From Solimonas sp036405815 (GTDB lineage: Bacteria > Pseudomonadota > Gammaproteobacteria > Nevskiales > Nevskiaceae), in the NCBI GenBank assembly GCA_036405815.1, contig DASWWX010000057.1, forward strand, positions 1-64,000: 64,000 nt of DNA. Reading direction: 5' to 3'. Below the pieces are notes generated by a model, which was not told the origin of the DNA, did not search any database, and worked only from the letters and a program-made list of their open reading frames with translations. Every line of letters starts with the position of its first letter. The stretch's first letter is position 1. Of this stretch, positions 1 through 9,827 are shown in pieces. The translations under genes were made by a program, and so were the position numbers.

Positions 1-1061
1 TCGTTCATGTAGCCGTAGCCGCCGTGCAGCTGCAAGCACAGATCGGCGATTTCGAACTGCTTATCGGTGGTCCAGTACTTGGCCATGGCGGCGGTCACCG
101 CATCGAGCTTGTTCTGCAGCAGCAGCTCGGTGCACTTCTCAACGAGGATGCGGCCCAGCATGGCCTCGGTGCGCGCCTCGGCCAGCTTGAAGCGGGTGTT
201 CTGGAAATCGATCACGCGCTTGCCGAAGGCCTTGCGGTCCTTGACGTAGGCCGTGGTCAGGTCCAGCGCCAGCTCGATGGCCGACACGGCTGCCCAAGCG
301 ACGATCAGGCGCTCCTGCGGCAGCTGCTCCATCAGCTGCATGAAGCCCATGCCTTCGCCCTTGCCGAGCAGGTTGGTTTTGGGAATGCGCACGTTCTCGA
401 AGAACAGCTCCGAGGTGTCCTGGCCGTGCATGCCGACCTTCTCGAGATTGCGCCCGCGGCGGAAGCCCTCGGTGTTGTCGGTTTCGACGACCACCAGCGA
501 GATGCCCTTGGCCTTGTCGTTCGGATTGGTCTTGGCCACGACGATGACGATGTTCGCCTGCTGGCCGTTGGTGATGAAGACCTTCTGGCCGTTGACGATG
601 TAGTCGTCGCCTTCGGCAATTGCCGTCGTGCGCACGCTCTGCAGGTCGGAGCCGGTGCCCGGCTCGGTCATCGCGATCGCGCCGACCCATTCGCCCGAGG
701 CCAGCTTCGGCAGCCAGGCCTTCTTCTGTGCCTCGGTGCCGTAGTGCAGGATGTAGTGCGCGACGATGCCGTTGTGCAGCGACAGGCCCCACGACGAGCA
801 GCCGACCTTGGCCTGCTCCTCGATCAGCACCTTCTCGTAGGCGACGTCGCCGTCGCCGCCGCCGTACTCGGACGGAATGCTGGGGCAGAGCAGCCCCAGC
901 GCACCGGCCTTGGTCCACAGGTCGCGATCGACACAACCCTGTTCGTCCCAGCGCAACACGTGCGGTGCGACCTCCGCCTGCATGAAGCGGCGTGCGGTCT
1001 CCTGGAACATGCGCAGCTCGTCGGTGACGTAGCTGCCCTGCGCGAGTGCGGTATTAAGCAT
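1..1061 (-). CDS. Acyl-CoA dehydrogenase, 3' end cut by window edge
   Basis: Flavoprotein expected to oxidise an acyl-CoA to the 2-enoyl-CoA, passing electrons to ETF. About 353 codons are visible, starting MLNTALAQGSYVTDELRMF. The order is that of the family: helical N-terminal domain (about 1-120), the FAD/substrate strand motif AMTEPGTGSDLQ and TNGQQANI in the beta domain, and the LHGGYGYMNE signature just before the edge. The last 30-40 residues, including the usual catalytic Glu region, lie outside the window. The ATG overlaps the stop of the upstream multifunctional enzyme gene by 8 nt, so it is probably the third gene of the thiolase-FadB operon. Substrate chain length cannot be read from the sequence. 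Confidence 0.93.
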   Translation of the reverse strand, partial: MLNTALAQGSYVTDELRMFQETARRFMQAEVAPHVLRWDEQGCVDRDLWTKAGALGLLCPSIPSEYGGGDGDVAYEKVLIEEQAKVGCSSWGLSLHNGIVAHYILHYGTEAQKKAWLPKLASGEWVGAIAMTEPGTGSDLQSVRTTAIAEGDDYIVNGQKVFITNGQQANIVIVVAKTNPNDKAKGISLVVVETDNTEGFRRGRNLEKVGMHGQDTSELFFENVRIPKTNLLGKGEGMGFMQLMEQLPQERLIVAWAAVSAIELALDLTTAYVKDRKAFGKRVIDFQNTRFKLAEARTEAMLGRILVEKCTELLLQNKLDAVTAAMAKYWTTDKQFEIADLCLQLHGGYGYMN

Positions 1062-3189
1062 CGAAGCGCTTCCCTTCCTTGGCCATCTTCACCAGCAGCT
1101 TGGCCGGTTTGAAGCGGACGCCGTATTTCTTCTCCAGCTCCTTCGAGCGCTTGACGAACTTCTCGAGGCCGACGGCGTTGATGAACTGCAGTGCGCCGCC
1201 CTGGAAAGGCGCGAAGCCCCAGCCGAAGATCGAGCCGATGTTGGTGTCGGCGACGGTTTCGACCACGCCTTCCTCAAAGCACTTGGCCGCCTCGTTGGCC
1301 TGCGCGTACAGCAGACGGTCGATCATTTCCTGCTGCGGCAGTTGTTCCTTGAGCGGGAACGCCTCGGCCAGACCCTTCCACAGCGTCTTCTGGCCGCCCT
1401 GCGGATAGTCGTAGAAGCCCTTGCCGGCCTTCTTGCCCGGACGGTCGAGCTGCTTGCACATCTTCTCGATCACCGCGACGCCCGGATGTTCGGCGACGGT
1501 CTTGCCTTCGGCGGCCAGATCCTTGCGGGTCTGTTCGATGATGTGCATCGACAGCGACAACGAGACCTCGTCCTGCACCGCGAGCGGGCCGACCGGCATG
1601 CCGGCTTGCAGGCCGGCGACTTCGATCGAACGCGGGTGCTGGCCTTCGGCGAGCAGCTGCAGGCCTTCCATCGGGTAGGTGGCGAAGCAGCGCGAGGTGT
1701 AGAAGCCGCGCGCGTCGTTGACGACGATCGGCGTCTTCCTGATCTGCTGCACGTAGTCGAAGCCCTTGGCCAGCGTCTCCTTGGACGTCTTCTTGCCCTT
1801 GATGATCTCGACCAGCGGCATCTTGTCGACCGGCGAGAAGAAGTGCAGGCCGATGAAGTTCTTCGGGCGCTCGCTGGCTTCGGCCAGGCCGGTGATGGGC
1901 AGCGTCGAGGTGTTCGACGCGAACACTGCGGTCTTGGCGAGCTGCGCCTCGGCCTTCTTGGTCACGTCGGCCTTGATGCCGCGATCCTCGAACACGGCTT
2001 CGATGATCAGGTCCGCGCCCTTGAGATCGTCGTAGCTGGTGGTGGCCTTGATGCGCGCGAGGAACTGGTCCTTGCCTTCCTGCGTCAGGCGGCCCTTCTT
2101 CATGTCCTTGTCGAGCAGACCGGCCGAGTAGGCCTTGCCCTTGTCGGCGGCTTCCTGCGTCGTGTCGAGCAGCACGCACTCGATGCCGACCTTGGCCGAG
2201 ACGTAGGCAATGCCCGCGCCCATCATGCCGGCGCCGAGGATGCCGAGCTTCTTCACGGTGGAGCGCTCGAAGCCTTCCGGACGCGAGTTGCCCTTGTTGA
2301 TGCCGTTGAGCTGGAACCACAGCGTGCCGATCATGTTCTTGCTGACCTGCGAGACGACCAGGTCCGCGAAGTAACGCGACTCGACGCGGCAGCCGGTGTC
2401 GAAGTCGACGATGCCGCCTTCGAACACGCAGGACATGATGTTGGTCACGGCCGGGTAGTTGCCGTAGGACTTGGCGGACGCCATCGACGGCGCGATCGCC
2501 CACATCTGCACGTTGGCCGGATTCTTGGAGTCGCCGCCCGGCCACTTGAACTTCTTGTCGTCCCAGGGCTGCACCGGCTTCGGGTTGGCGGCGATCCAGG
2601 CGCGCGCCTTGGCGAACATGTCGTCCTTGTCGGTCGCCAGTTCATTGAGGATGCCTTGCTGCTTGGCCTGTGCGGCCTTCAGTTCCTTGCCTTCCAGCAT
2701 CAGCGGCAGCGAGGGCTGGATGCCGATCAGGCGCGGCAGGCGTTGCGTGCCGCCACCGCCCGGCAGCAGGCCGAGCTTGACTTCCGGCAGGCCGAACTTG
2801 GCCTTGGGATCGTCGATCGCAACGCGGTAGTGGCAGGCCAGCGCCAGTTCCAGGCCACCACCCAGCGCGGTGCCGTTGAGCGCGGCGACCACCGGCCGGC
2901 CGCACTTTTCCAGGCGACGCAGGAACGCCTTGTAGGCTTCCGCCAGCTCGAAGGCCTGCGCCGGATCGGTGATCTTGAAGACGCCGTCGATGTCGGCGCC
3001 GGCGAGGAATTCCTTCTTGCCGGAGGTGATGATGACGCCCTTGACCGAGGCGTCGCCTTCGATCTTGGTGATCGCGTCGGCGAACGGGCCGGTCAGTTCC
3101 TCGTTGAGCACGTTCATCGAACGGCCCGGCATGTCCAGCGTCAGCGTGACGATGCCGTCGGCATCCTTGTTGAATTGCACTGCACTCAT
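1054..3189 (-). CDS. Multifunctional enoyl-CoA hydratase / 3-hydroxyacyl-CoA dehydrogenase (FadB/FadJ family)
   Basis: 711-aa fatty-oxidation enzyme carrying out the hydration and NAD-dependent dehydrogenation steps of beta-oxidation. Residues 1-190 are a crotonase domain with both catalytic acids in place (E114 in GGGLEL, E136 in GLPEVKLGLLPGGGG). A Rossmann NAD site follows (GILGAGMMGAG, about 316-326), and the dehydrogenase active-site His is H449 in LHFFSPVDKMP. The C-terminal dehydrogenase domain ends the protein. Length and domain order match FadB/FadJ. The gene lies 33 nt downstream of the thiolase gene and overlaps the next acyl-CoA dehydrogenase, giving thiolase-FadB-dehydrogenase in one operon. 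Whether it is the FadB or FadJ orthologue is not decided here. Confidence 0.96.
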   Translation of the reverse strand: MSAVQFNKDADGIVTLTLDMPGRSMNVLNEELTGPFADAITKIEGDASVKGVIITSGKKEFLAGADIDGVFKITDPAQAFELAEAYKAFLRRLEKCGRPVVAALNGTALGGGLELALACHYRVAIDDPKAKFGLPEVKLGLLPGGGGTQRLPRLIGIQPSLPLMLEGKELKAAQAKQQGILNELATDKDDMFAKARAWIAANPKPVQPWDDKKFKWPGGDSKNPANVQMWAIAPSMASAKSYGNYPAVTNIMSCVFEGGIVDFDTGCRVESRYFADLVVSQVSKNMIGTLWFQLNGINKGNSRPEGFERSTVKKLGILGAGMMGAGIAYVSAKVGIECVLLDTTQEAADKGKAYSAGLLDKDMKKGRLTQEGKDQFLARIKATTSYDDLKGADLIIEAVFEDRGIKADVTKKAEAQLAKTAVFASNTSTLPITGLAEASERPKNFIGLHFFSPVDKMPLVEIIKGKKTSKETLAKGFDYVQQIRKTPIVVNDARGFYTSRCFATYPMEGLQLLAEGQHPRSIEVAGLQAGMPVGPLAVQDEVSLSLSMHIIEQTRKDLAAEGKTVAEHPGVAVIEKMCKQLDRPGKKAGKGFYDYPQGGQKTLWKGLAEAFPLKEQLPQQEMIDRLLYAQANEAAKCFEEGVVETVADTNIGSIFGWGFAPFQGGALQFINAVGLEKFVKRSKELEKKYGVRFKPAKLLVKMAKEGKRFDA

Positions 3190-3222
3190 GTTCTGTTCCT
3201 GAGGTTCGTGGTCAGGTGCGCG

Positions 3223-4428
<1,206 letters not shown>

Positions 4429-4461
4429 GGGTCTCTCGGGTGACGAAAGGGGTTGCGGGTA

Positions 4462-4489
4462 ATGGTAAGTACGATTACCATCTTCGCAA
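4462..4489 (-). promoter_or_regulatory. Candidate thiolase-operon promoter with palindromic operator
   Basis: A perfect inverted repeat, ATGGTAA-6 nt-TTACCAT, occupies 4462-4481. Read on the minus strand, a possible -35 (TTGCGA, 4484-4489) and -10 (TACCAT, 4462-4467) are 16 nt apart, so the palindrome covers the -10 and the spacer, 34 nt before the thiolase ATG. Size and placement fit a TetR-family operator; the divergent TetR gene at 4681 is the obvious candidate. More half-sites (TTACCGC at 4564, GCGGTAA at 4610) lie between the two genes. Confidence 0.45.
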
Positions 4490-4680
4490 GTTTGCTCGGC
4501 GTCTGACGTGACAGCTCCAGGGCTTGTCCTCTAGATTTGCCGGGCGGCGGAGCTTAAACAGCATTACCGCTCGTGGTCAACGCAAGTCTGATACCGGGTT
4601 TCGGACGTTGCGGTAAGCGATTCAAGTAACAGGCATTACTCCAGCATCACGCCAGCATCATTCAGGGAAATCCGATTCAC

Positions 4681-5325
4681 ATGCGCCGTTCCGAAGCCGT
4701 GGTCGCCGACCGTACCCAGCTCGATCCCGACACCAAGGCCCGCATCGAACAGGCCGTGCTCGACATCTTTGCGGAGCGCGAATTCCACCGCGTCGGGCTG
4801 ATCGAGGTCGCGCGCGGTGCCAACGTCTCGCTGCAGACGATCTACAAGTACTACGGCAGCAAGGAAGCGCTGCTGTTTTCCTCGCTCGACACTTGGCTAG
4901 GCAAGCTCGCCAACCGGATGATCGACCACCTGCAGGGCATCGAGGACTACAAGGAAAAGCTGCGCAAGGTGTTCTGGGTGGTGCTCGATTTCTTCGAGAA
5001 GCACCCGCAGGTCGCGCAGCTGATCATGAGCTCGGTGTACGTCAACACCTGGCGGCGCATGGACAACTACCAGAACCCGGTGCTGTTCAGCGCGTTCCTG
5101 CGCGTGCTCGGCGAGGGCCGTGCGCGCGGCATCCTCAACGATCAGGTCGACGAGAAGTACCTGCTCGACTTCATCATGGGCGTGCTCGGCCGCCTGGTGC
5201 AGATGTACATCCACCGCGGCATGAAGGAATCGCTGACCAAGCAGGCCAACCCGCTGTTCGAGATGCTGTGGCGCGGCTTGTCGAAGGAGCCGGTACCGGC
5301 TGCGGCGCCCGCAAAGCGCCGCTGA
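4681..5325 (+). CDS. TetR/AcrR family transcriptional regulator
   Basis: 214-aa one-component repressor. The N-terminal helix-turn-helix spans about residues 18-65 (GLIEVARGANVSLQTIYKYY then GSKEALL), and the rest is an all-helical ligand/dimer domain typical of the family. It is divergent from the thiolase operon across 252 nt containing a perfect palindrome and TTACC half-sites. By analogy with other TetR regulators beside beta-oxidation genes it may sense an acyl-CoA, but the ligand cannot be read from the sequence. The C-terminus is a short Pro/Ala/Lys tail. Start chosen at the first ATG of the frame; no strong Shine-Dalgarno is visible. Confidence 0.9.
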   Translation: MRRSEAVVADRTQLDPDTKARIEQAVLDIFAEREFHRVGLIEVARGANVSLQTIYKYYGSKEALLFSSLDTWLGKLANRMIDHLQGIEDYKEKLRKVFWVVLDFFEKHPQVAQLIMSSVYVNTWRRMDNYQNPVLFSAFLRVLGEGRARGILNDQVDEKYLLDFIMGVLGRLVQMYIHRGMKESLTKQANPLFEMLWRGLSKEPVPAAAPAKRR

Positions 5326-5341
5326 TCGCCGCCGCCAACCG

Positions 5342-6247
5342 TCAGGCCGGCTTCAGCATGCGGGTGAAGAACGCGACCTGATCGGCGATCACGTCGTCGA
5401 AGGCCGGCGGCACATAGATGTCGAAGTGGCCGACCGGGTAGCGGCGGATTTCTACGTTGGCGCCGCCGCGACGCGCGCCGTCCTCCATCGCCGATGGCGG
5501 CACCACGACATCTTCGGTGGCGATGCAGAACAGTGCCGGACAGGGCAGACGCGGCACCATCAGATTGGGCCGGTACAGGGCCAGCGTCAGCGCCCAGCTC
5601 GCGCTGATCTCGTTTCTCCACTCCGGCGGCGTGATGCGGCCGTAGCCCGGCACCGAATCCGGTGTGGTCAGCGCGGCGACACTGCCGGGTGCGCCGACGA
5701 CGGGGAGCCGCACGCGCGGGCGCTTGAGTGCGGCGCTGACCGCGTCGGCAATGCCATAGGCGGTCAGCGTCAGCGCGTGCTTGAGGCCGGACTGACGGAT
5801 CAGGTTCGTGAGCGAGGCGAGGCCATCCATCATCGCGCCCTGCGAGCTGACCGCCGCGACCTTGCCGTCCGCAACCGCTGCGGCGACCGAATGCCCGCCG
5901 GAGAACGAACTGCCCCAGGTTGCGATGCGCCGCGCATCGACGCCATCCAGCGTACGGGCATGGGCGATCGCTGCCGCCCAGTCTTCCAGCTGCAGCTTCA
6001 CGTCAACGACCTGACGCGGTTCGCCGTCGCTGTCGCCGAAGCCGCGGTAGTCGAAGCACAGCACATGCAGGCCGGCGGCGGCGAAGCGTTCGGCAAACGG
6101 GGTCAGGCCCGCCGCTCGTGTGCCGCCGAGGCCGTGCGCCATCACCACGCAGGGCGCGCCGCGCGCGTTGTGGAGTGCCGGCGTCGTCGGGCGGTACCAG
6201 GCCGCGGTCAGCAAGATGCCGTGGCTGTCGAAGCGGATCAGGTCCAT
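5342..6247 (-). CDS. Alpha/beta hydrolase
   Basis: 301-aa cytoplasmic serine hydrolase, probably an esterase or related acyl hydrolase. HGLGG near residue 39 forms the oxyanion region, CFDYRGFGDSDG follows, and the nucleophile is S114 in WGSSFSGGHS, a GxSxS rather than the usual GxSxG elbow. The Asp (TEDVVVPP) and His (VGHFDIY) of the triad are recognisable near the C-terminus. No signal peptide is seen. It converges on the TetR gene with 16 nt between the stops. It resembles the family annotated as dienelactone hydrolase/X-Pro-like hydrolases; the substrate is unknown. Confidence 0.85.
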   Translation of the reverse strand: MDLIRFDSHGILLTAAWYRPTTPALHNARGAPCVVMAHGLGGTRAAGLTPFAERFAAAGLHVLCFDYRGFGDSDGEPRQVVDVKLQLEDWAAAIAHARTLDGVDARRIATWGSSFSGGHSVAAAVADGKVAAVSSQGAMMDGLASLTNLIRQSGLKHALTLTAYGIADAVSAALKRPRVRLPVVGAPGSVAALTTPDSVPGYGRITPPEWRNEISASWALTLALYRPNLMVPRLPCPALFCIATEDVVVPPSAMEDGARRGGANVEIRRYPVGHFDIYVPPAFDDVIADQVAFFTRMLKPA

Positions 6248-6383
6248 GGTCGGAAAGGGTGAAGGGAGGGAGTCGCAGTGTAAGCCGGGCCACAGGGTTT
6301 AACCCCACTCGGCCGGGTGGGCCGTTCGTTGTGGCATGGGTGCGGTTTTCTTCCTTCCTGTCCTGACCCGCGGAGTGATGAAC

Positions 6384-8138
6384 ATGCGAATGCAGCAGTT
6401 GATGGTGGCCGGCGCGGCCTTTGCGCTGGTGGCGGCCTGTGCGCAGACCGCGCGGCAAACCGATCCGCCGGCGCTGCCGCAGCCGGCAGAGACGGAAGCG
6501 GTGGCCGACATGGCGGTCGTGACCTCATCGGCCGCAAGGCAGGAACGGTCGAAAGCCGCCGCCGCTCTGCAGGCGCAGCGCGAGCTGGCGGCCCGGCGCG
6601 CCGCGCCGCCGCCGGTGACGACGCAGGCCTATCTGGCGGCGCCGATGTCGGCGGACGTGCTCGGCGGCGCGCGCTATGCGCCGATGGAGCAGGATCGCGA
6701 GCGTTATGCGCGGATCGACGATCACGGTGTGCAGCGGGTGCAGGAAACCCCGGTCTCCACGTTCAGCATCGACGTCGATACCGGCGCCTACGCCAACGTG
6801 CGCCGCTTTCTGCGGCAGGGCACGTTGCCGCGCGAGGATGCGGTGCGCGTCGAGGAGCTGATCAACTATTTCGACTACGGTTACGCGCCGCCGAAGGACG
6901 CGGCGCAGCCGTTCAGCACGCATGTGGAACTGGCGCCGACGCCGTGGAATGCGAACACGCAGCTCTTGCGTATCGGCCTGCAGGGCTGGAAGCCGCAGGG
7001 CGCGCTGCCGCCGTCCAATCTGGTGTTCCTGGTGGACGTCTCCGGCTCGATGAACGACCCGGACAAGCTGCCGCTGGTCAAATCCGCATTGATGCTGCTG
7101 ACGCGCGAGATGGGTGCGCGCGACCGCATCAGCCTGGTCGTCTACGCCGGCGCGTCCGGCGTGGTGCTGGAACCGACGCCGGCGGACCGTCACGGCACGA
7201 TCGCCGCGGCGCTGGAGCGCCTGCAGGCGGGCGGCAGCACCAACGGCGCTTCCGGCATCCAGCTGGCTTACGCGATGGCGCGCCAGGCGTTCATCAAGGA
7301 CGGCATCAATCGCGTGCTGCTGGCGACCGACGGCGACTTCAACGTCGGCACCACCGATTTCGAGCAGCTCAAGGATTGGGTCGAGCGCGAGCGCCAGAGC
7401 GGCGTGGCCCTGTCCACGCTCGGGTTTGGCGGTGGCAACTACAACGATCGGCTGATGGAGCAGCTCGCCGACGCCGGCAACGGCAACTATCACTACATCG
7501 ACAGCCTGGAGGAGGCGCGGCGCGCGTTGGTACATGCGCGTGCGGCGACGCTGCACACGATCGCCAAGGACGTGAAGATCCAGGTCGAGTTCAATCCCGC
7601 GGTCGTCGCCGAGTACCGGTTGATCGGTTACGAGAACCGCGCGCTGCAGCGCGAGGACTTCAGCAACGATCAGGTCGATGCCGGCGAGATCGGCGCCGGG
7701 CACAACGTCACCGCGCTGTACGAGATCGCACTGGTTGGTAGCGGCGGCCAGCGCATCGACGCGCTGCGGTATGCGCCGGCACGCCCCGTGAACCACAGCG
7801 GCGAAATCGGACATCTGCGGCTGCGCTACAAGCGTCCGAACGAGGAGACGAGCCGGCTGATCGAACAGCCGATCCTGCGCAGCCAGATGCGCGCATCGCT
7901 GGATCAGGCCAGCGAGTCGCTGCGCTTCGCCGCCGCGGTCGCGGCCTTCGGGCAGAAGCTGCGCGGCGGGCGCTACACTGGCGACTACGGTTACGACCAG
8001 CTCTCGCAACTGGCGCGCGCGGCGCGCGGCAGCGACGACCAGGGCTGGCGCGGCGAGTTTCTTGGCCTTGTGCAGCTGGCGTCGGGTTTGACGCCGGTGC
8101 CGGCACGCGCAGCGGTGTCGCAGGAGATCGGAGGATGA
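6384..8138 (+). CDS. VWA-domain lipoprotein (YfbK-like)
   Basis: About 584-aa envelope lipoprotein. The N-terminus MRMQQLMVAGAAFALVAAC is a lipoprotein signal with lipobox VAAC. A short Ala-rich linker leads to a YfbK-type region (ETPVSTFSIDVDTGAYANVR), then a von Willebrand A domain with MIDAS motif DVSGSM near residue 217 and a conserved C-terminal segment. VWA domains bind a metal ion and mediate protein contacts. The start at 6384 is preferred because GGAG (6372) is 8 nt upstream; the in-frame ATG at 6378 is too close to it. An ECF sigma gene follows directly, so the protein may be part of an envelope-stress circuit. Its exact role is unknown. Confidence 0.85.
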   Translation: MRMQQLMVAGAAFALVAACAQTARQTDPPALPQPAETEAVADMAVVTSSAARQERSKAAAALQAQRELAARRAAPPPVTTQAYLAAPMSADVLGGARYAPMEQDRERYARIDDHGVQRVQETPVSTFSIDVDTGAYANVRRFLRQGTLPREDAVRVEELINYFDYGYAPPKDAAQPFSTHVELAPTPWNANTQLLRIGLQGWKPQGALPPSNLVFLVDVSGSMNDPDKLPLVKSALMLLTREMGARDRISLVVYAGASGVVLEPTPADRHGTIAAALERLQAGGSTNGASGIQLAYAMARQAFIKDGINRVLLATDGDFNVGTTDFEQLKDWVERERQSGVALSTLGFGGGNYNDRLMEQLADAGNGNYHYIDSLEEARRALVHARAATLHTIAKDVKIQVEFNPAVVAEYRLIGYENRALQREDFSNDQVDAGEIGAGHNVTALYEIALVGSGGQRIDALRYAPARPVNHSGEIGHLRLRYKRPNEETSRLIEQPILRSQMRASLDQASESLRFAAAVAAFGQKLRGGRYTGDYGYDQLSQLARAARGSDDQGWRGEFLGLVQLASGLTPVPARAAVSQEIGG

Positions 8139-8175
8139 ACGTCTGAGCGCGGAGGCGGACAGCGATGAGTCCCTG

Positions 8176-8685
8176 ATGCTGGCTTACGCTGGCGGCGATG
8201 CGGCTGCGTTCGAGCAGCTGTATCGCCGCCACAAGGACCCGCTGTACCGCTATTTCCTACGTCACCTGCACGGCGAGCGCGAGCCGGCAGCCGAGTTGTT
8301 CCAGGATGTGTGGCAGCGGGTGATCCAGGCGCGTGAGCGCTATCGTGCGGATGCGCCGTTCGGCGCCTGGCTGTTCAAGCTCGCGCACAACCGGCTGGTG
8401 GATCATTACCGCCAGTGGCGGCCGACCGAGGAAGTACCGGAAAGCCTGCCGATCCCGGAAGCGCAGCAGCCGGAAGCGACGGTGAGCCGTCGCGAGCAGG
8501 CGCAGCGTGTGCTGCGTGCGCTGCAGGCCCTGCCGGTGGAGCAGCGCGAGATCATCGTGCTGCGCGAGGAGCGCGAGCTGACGCTGGAGCAGATCGCCGG
8601 CATCCAGGGCGTCGGCCGCGAAACCGTGAAGAGCCGGTTGCGTTACGCGCTCGCCAAGCTACGGGAGGTGCTCGATGAACCCTAG
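8176..8685 (+). CDS. ECF-type RNA polymerase sigma factor
   Basis: About 169-aa sigma-70 family factor with region 2 (AFEQLYRRHKDPLYRYFLRH through AWLFKLAHNRLVDHYR) and region 4 (LPVEQREIIVLREERELTLE, ETVKSRLRYALAKLRE). The start is uncertain. The ATG at 8176 lacks a spaced Shine-Dalgarno and leaves the protein beginning inside the family's conserved N-terminal helix. In-frame codons upstream encode SDESL-type residues but contain no ATG, GTG or TTG, only a CTG at 8143, 8 nt after GGAGG. The stop overlaps the anti-sigma-like gene by 11 nt, so the two are translationally coupled. Confidence 0.88.
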   Translation: MLAYAGGDAAAFEQLYRRHKDPLYRYFLRHLHGEREPAAELFQDVWQRVIQARERYRADAPFGAWLFKLAHNRLVDHYRQWRPTEEVPESLPIPEAQQPEATVSRREQAQRVLRALQALPVEQREIIVLREERELTLEQIAGIQGVGRETVKSRLRYALAKLREVLDEP

Positions 8686-9778
8686 CGACAACCCGCGACG
8701 CGGCGCGGCCGACCGCGAACTCGACGACTACCTTGACGGCCGTCACCGCCTGTCGGCGCAGTACCGCGCCGCCAGCCGCGAGACGACGACGCCGGAACTC
8801 GATCGCGCGGTGCTGGATCGCGCACGCGCAGCAGCGGCTACAACGCCGCCGCGGCCGGCGCGACCGTCCTGGCAGCAGCGTTGGGCGGTGCCGGTCGGCA
8901 TCGCCGCGACGCTGGTGGTCGGCGTCGATCTGGCCTGGCGCGTGGCCGATCATCGGCAGGCGCAGGAACAGGCCGACGTGGCGGCGGCAAGCGTGCCCTT
9001 GTTCGAAGCGCCGTCGGCACGCGTCATGGCCGAACGTGCCGCTGACGAAACCGCGCCGTTCGACCAAGGCGCTGGAGCGGGGGCGGAACTCGAACGTCGT
9101 CGCACCGCGTCGCCGGCCGCGCCGGCGCCCGTGGATGAAGTCGAGGCGTTTGCGCAGCAGGCGCCAGCGGTGGCGCCAGCGGTTGGGGTGGCGCCGGCGA
9201 TGCGGGATGAAGCCGCAGCGGATGCGATGGCGGACGCCGTGGCGGTGCAGCGTGCTGCGCCATCGGAAGCTGCGGTGAGCGAGGGTGCCGATGCGCAGGC
9301 GCTGTCGGCGATGTCGCTCGCCGATCTGGAACAGGCGCAGGCCGAGATCCATCGCGAGGAAACGCAACTGGCGGCACGCAAGCAGGCGGTGGCCACGGCC
9401 AAGGCGCGTGCGGTGGAGCGCAACGACTATGCGCCGCCGGCGGCTGCGTTCGCGGCCCCGCCGCCGGAACCGCCAGCGCCGCGTCGCGACGCCGAGGCGG
9501 CGCGTCTGGCCGCCGCCGATGTGGTGGCGCTGTTGCGCGCGACGGATTACGAACGGCTGCGCCAGCAGTACGCGGCCGGCGCGCTGACGCGCCGCGCGCT
9601 GGAGGAGGCCGGGGCGGTGATCAGTGCGCTGCCGCCGCCGCGCCTGACCGAAGAAGCCGACGGCACCTGGCGTGCCGACTATCTGGATGGCGACGGTCGT
9701 TTGCGCTGCGCGTTGCGCCTGCGCTCGACGGCGGATGCGCGCGGCTGGCAGCTTGTGGGCCTGGCGACGCGGCCTTGA
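8675..9778 (+). CDS. Membrane-anchored anti-sigma-like protein
   Basis: 367-aa protein of no family I can name with certainty. The N-terminal 65 residues are hydrophilic and probably cytoplasmic, followed by one transmembrane segment (about 70-90, WAVPVGIAATLVVGVDLAW), an Ala/Pro/Glu-rich periplasmic region and a predicted coiled segment (LADLEQAQAEIHREETQLAA). Topology, an excellent ribosome site (GGAGG, 6 nt spacing) and 11-nt overlap with the ECF sigma gene suggest that it holds the sigma factor at the membrane. No zinc-finger HxxxCxxC motif is visible, so it is not a classic ZAS anti-sigma factor. Confidence 0.7.
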   Translation: MNPSDNPRRGAADRELDDYLDGRHRLSAQYRAASRETTTPELDRAVLDRARAAAATTPPRPARPSWQQRWAVPVGIAATLVVGVDLAWRVADHRQAQEQADVAAASVPLFEAPSARVMAERAADETAPFDQGAGAGAELERRRTASPAAPAPVDEVEAFAQQAPAVAPAVGVAPAMRDEAAADAMADAVAVQRAAPSEAAVSEGADAQALSAMSLADLEQAQAEIHREETQLAARKQAVATAKARAVERNDYAPPAAAFAAPPPEPPAPRRDAEAARLAAADVVALLRATDYERLRQQYAAGALTRRALEEAGAVISALPPPRLTEEADGTWRADYLDGDGRLRCALRLRSTADARGWQLVGLATRP

Positions 9779-9827
9779 CGCTGGTGCACCGAGCACGGCG
9801 TCGTGCGCGTTGCTTCGTTGCAGATTT

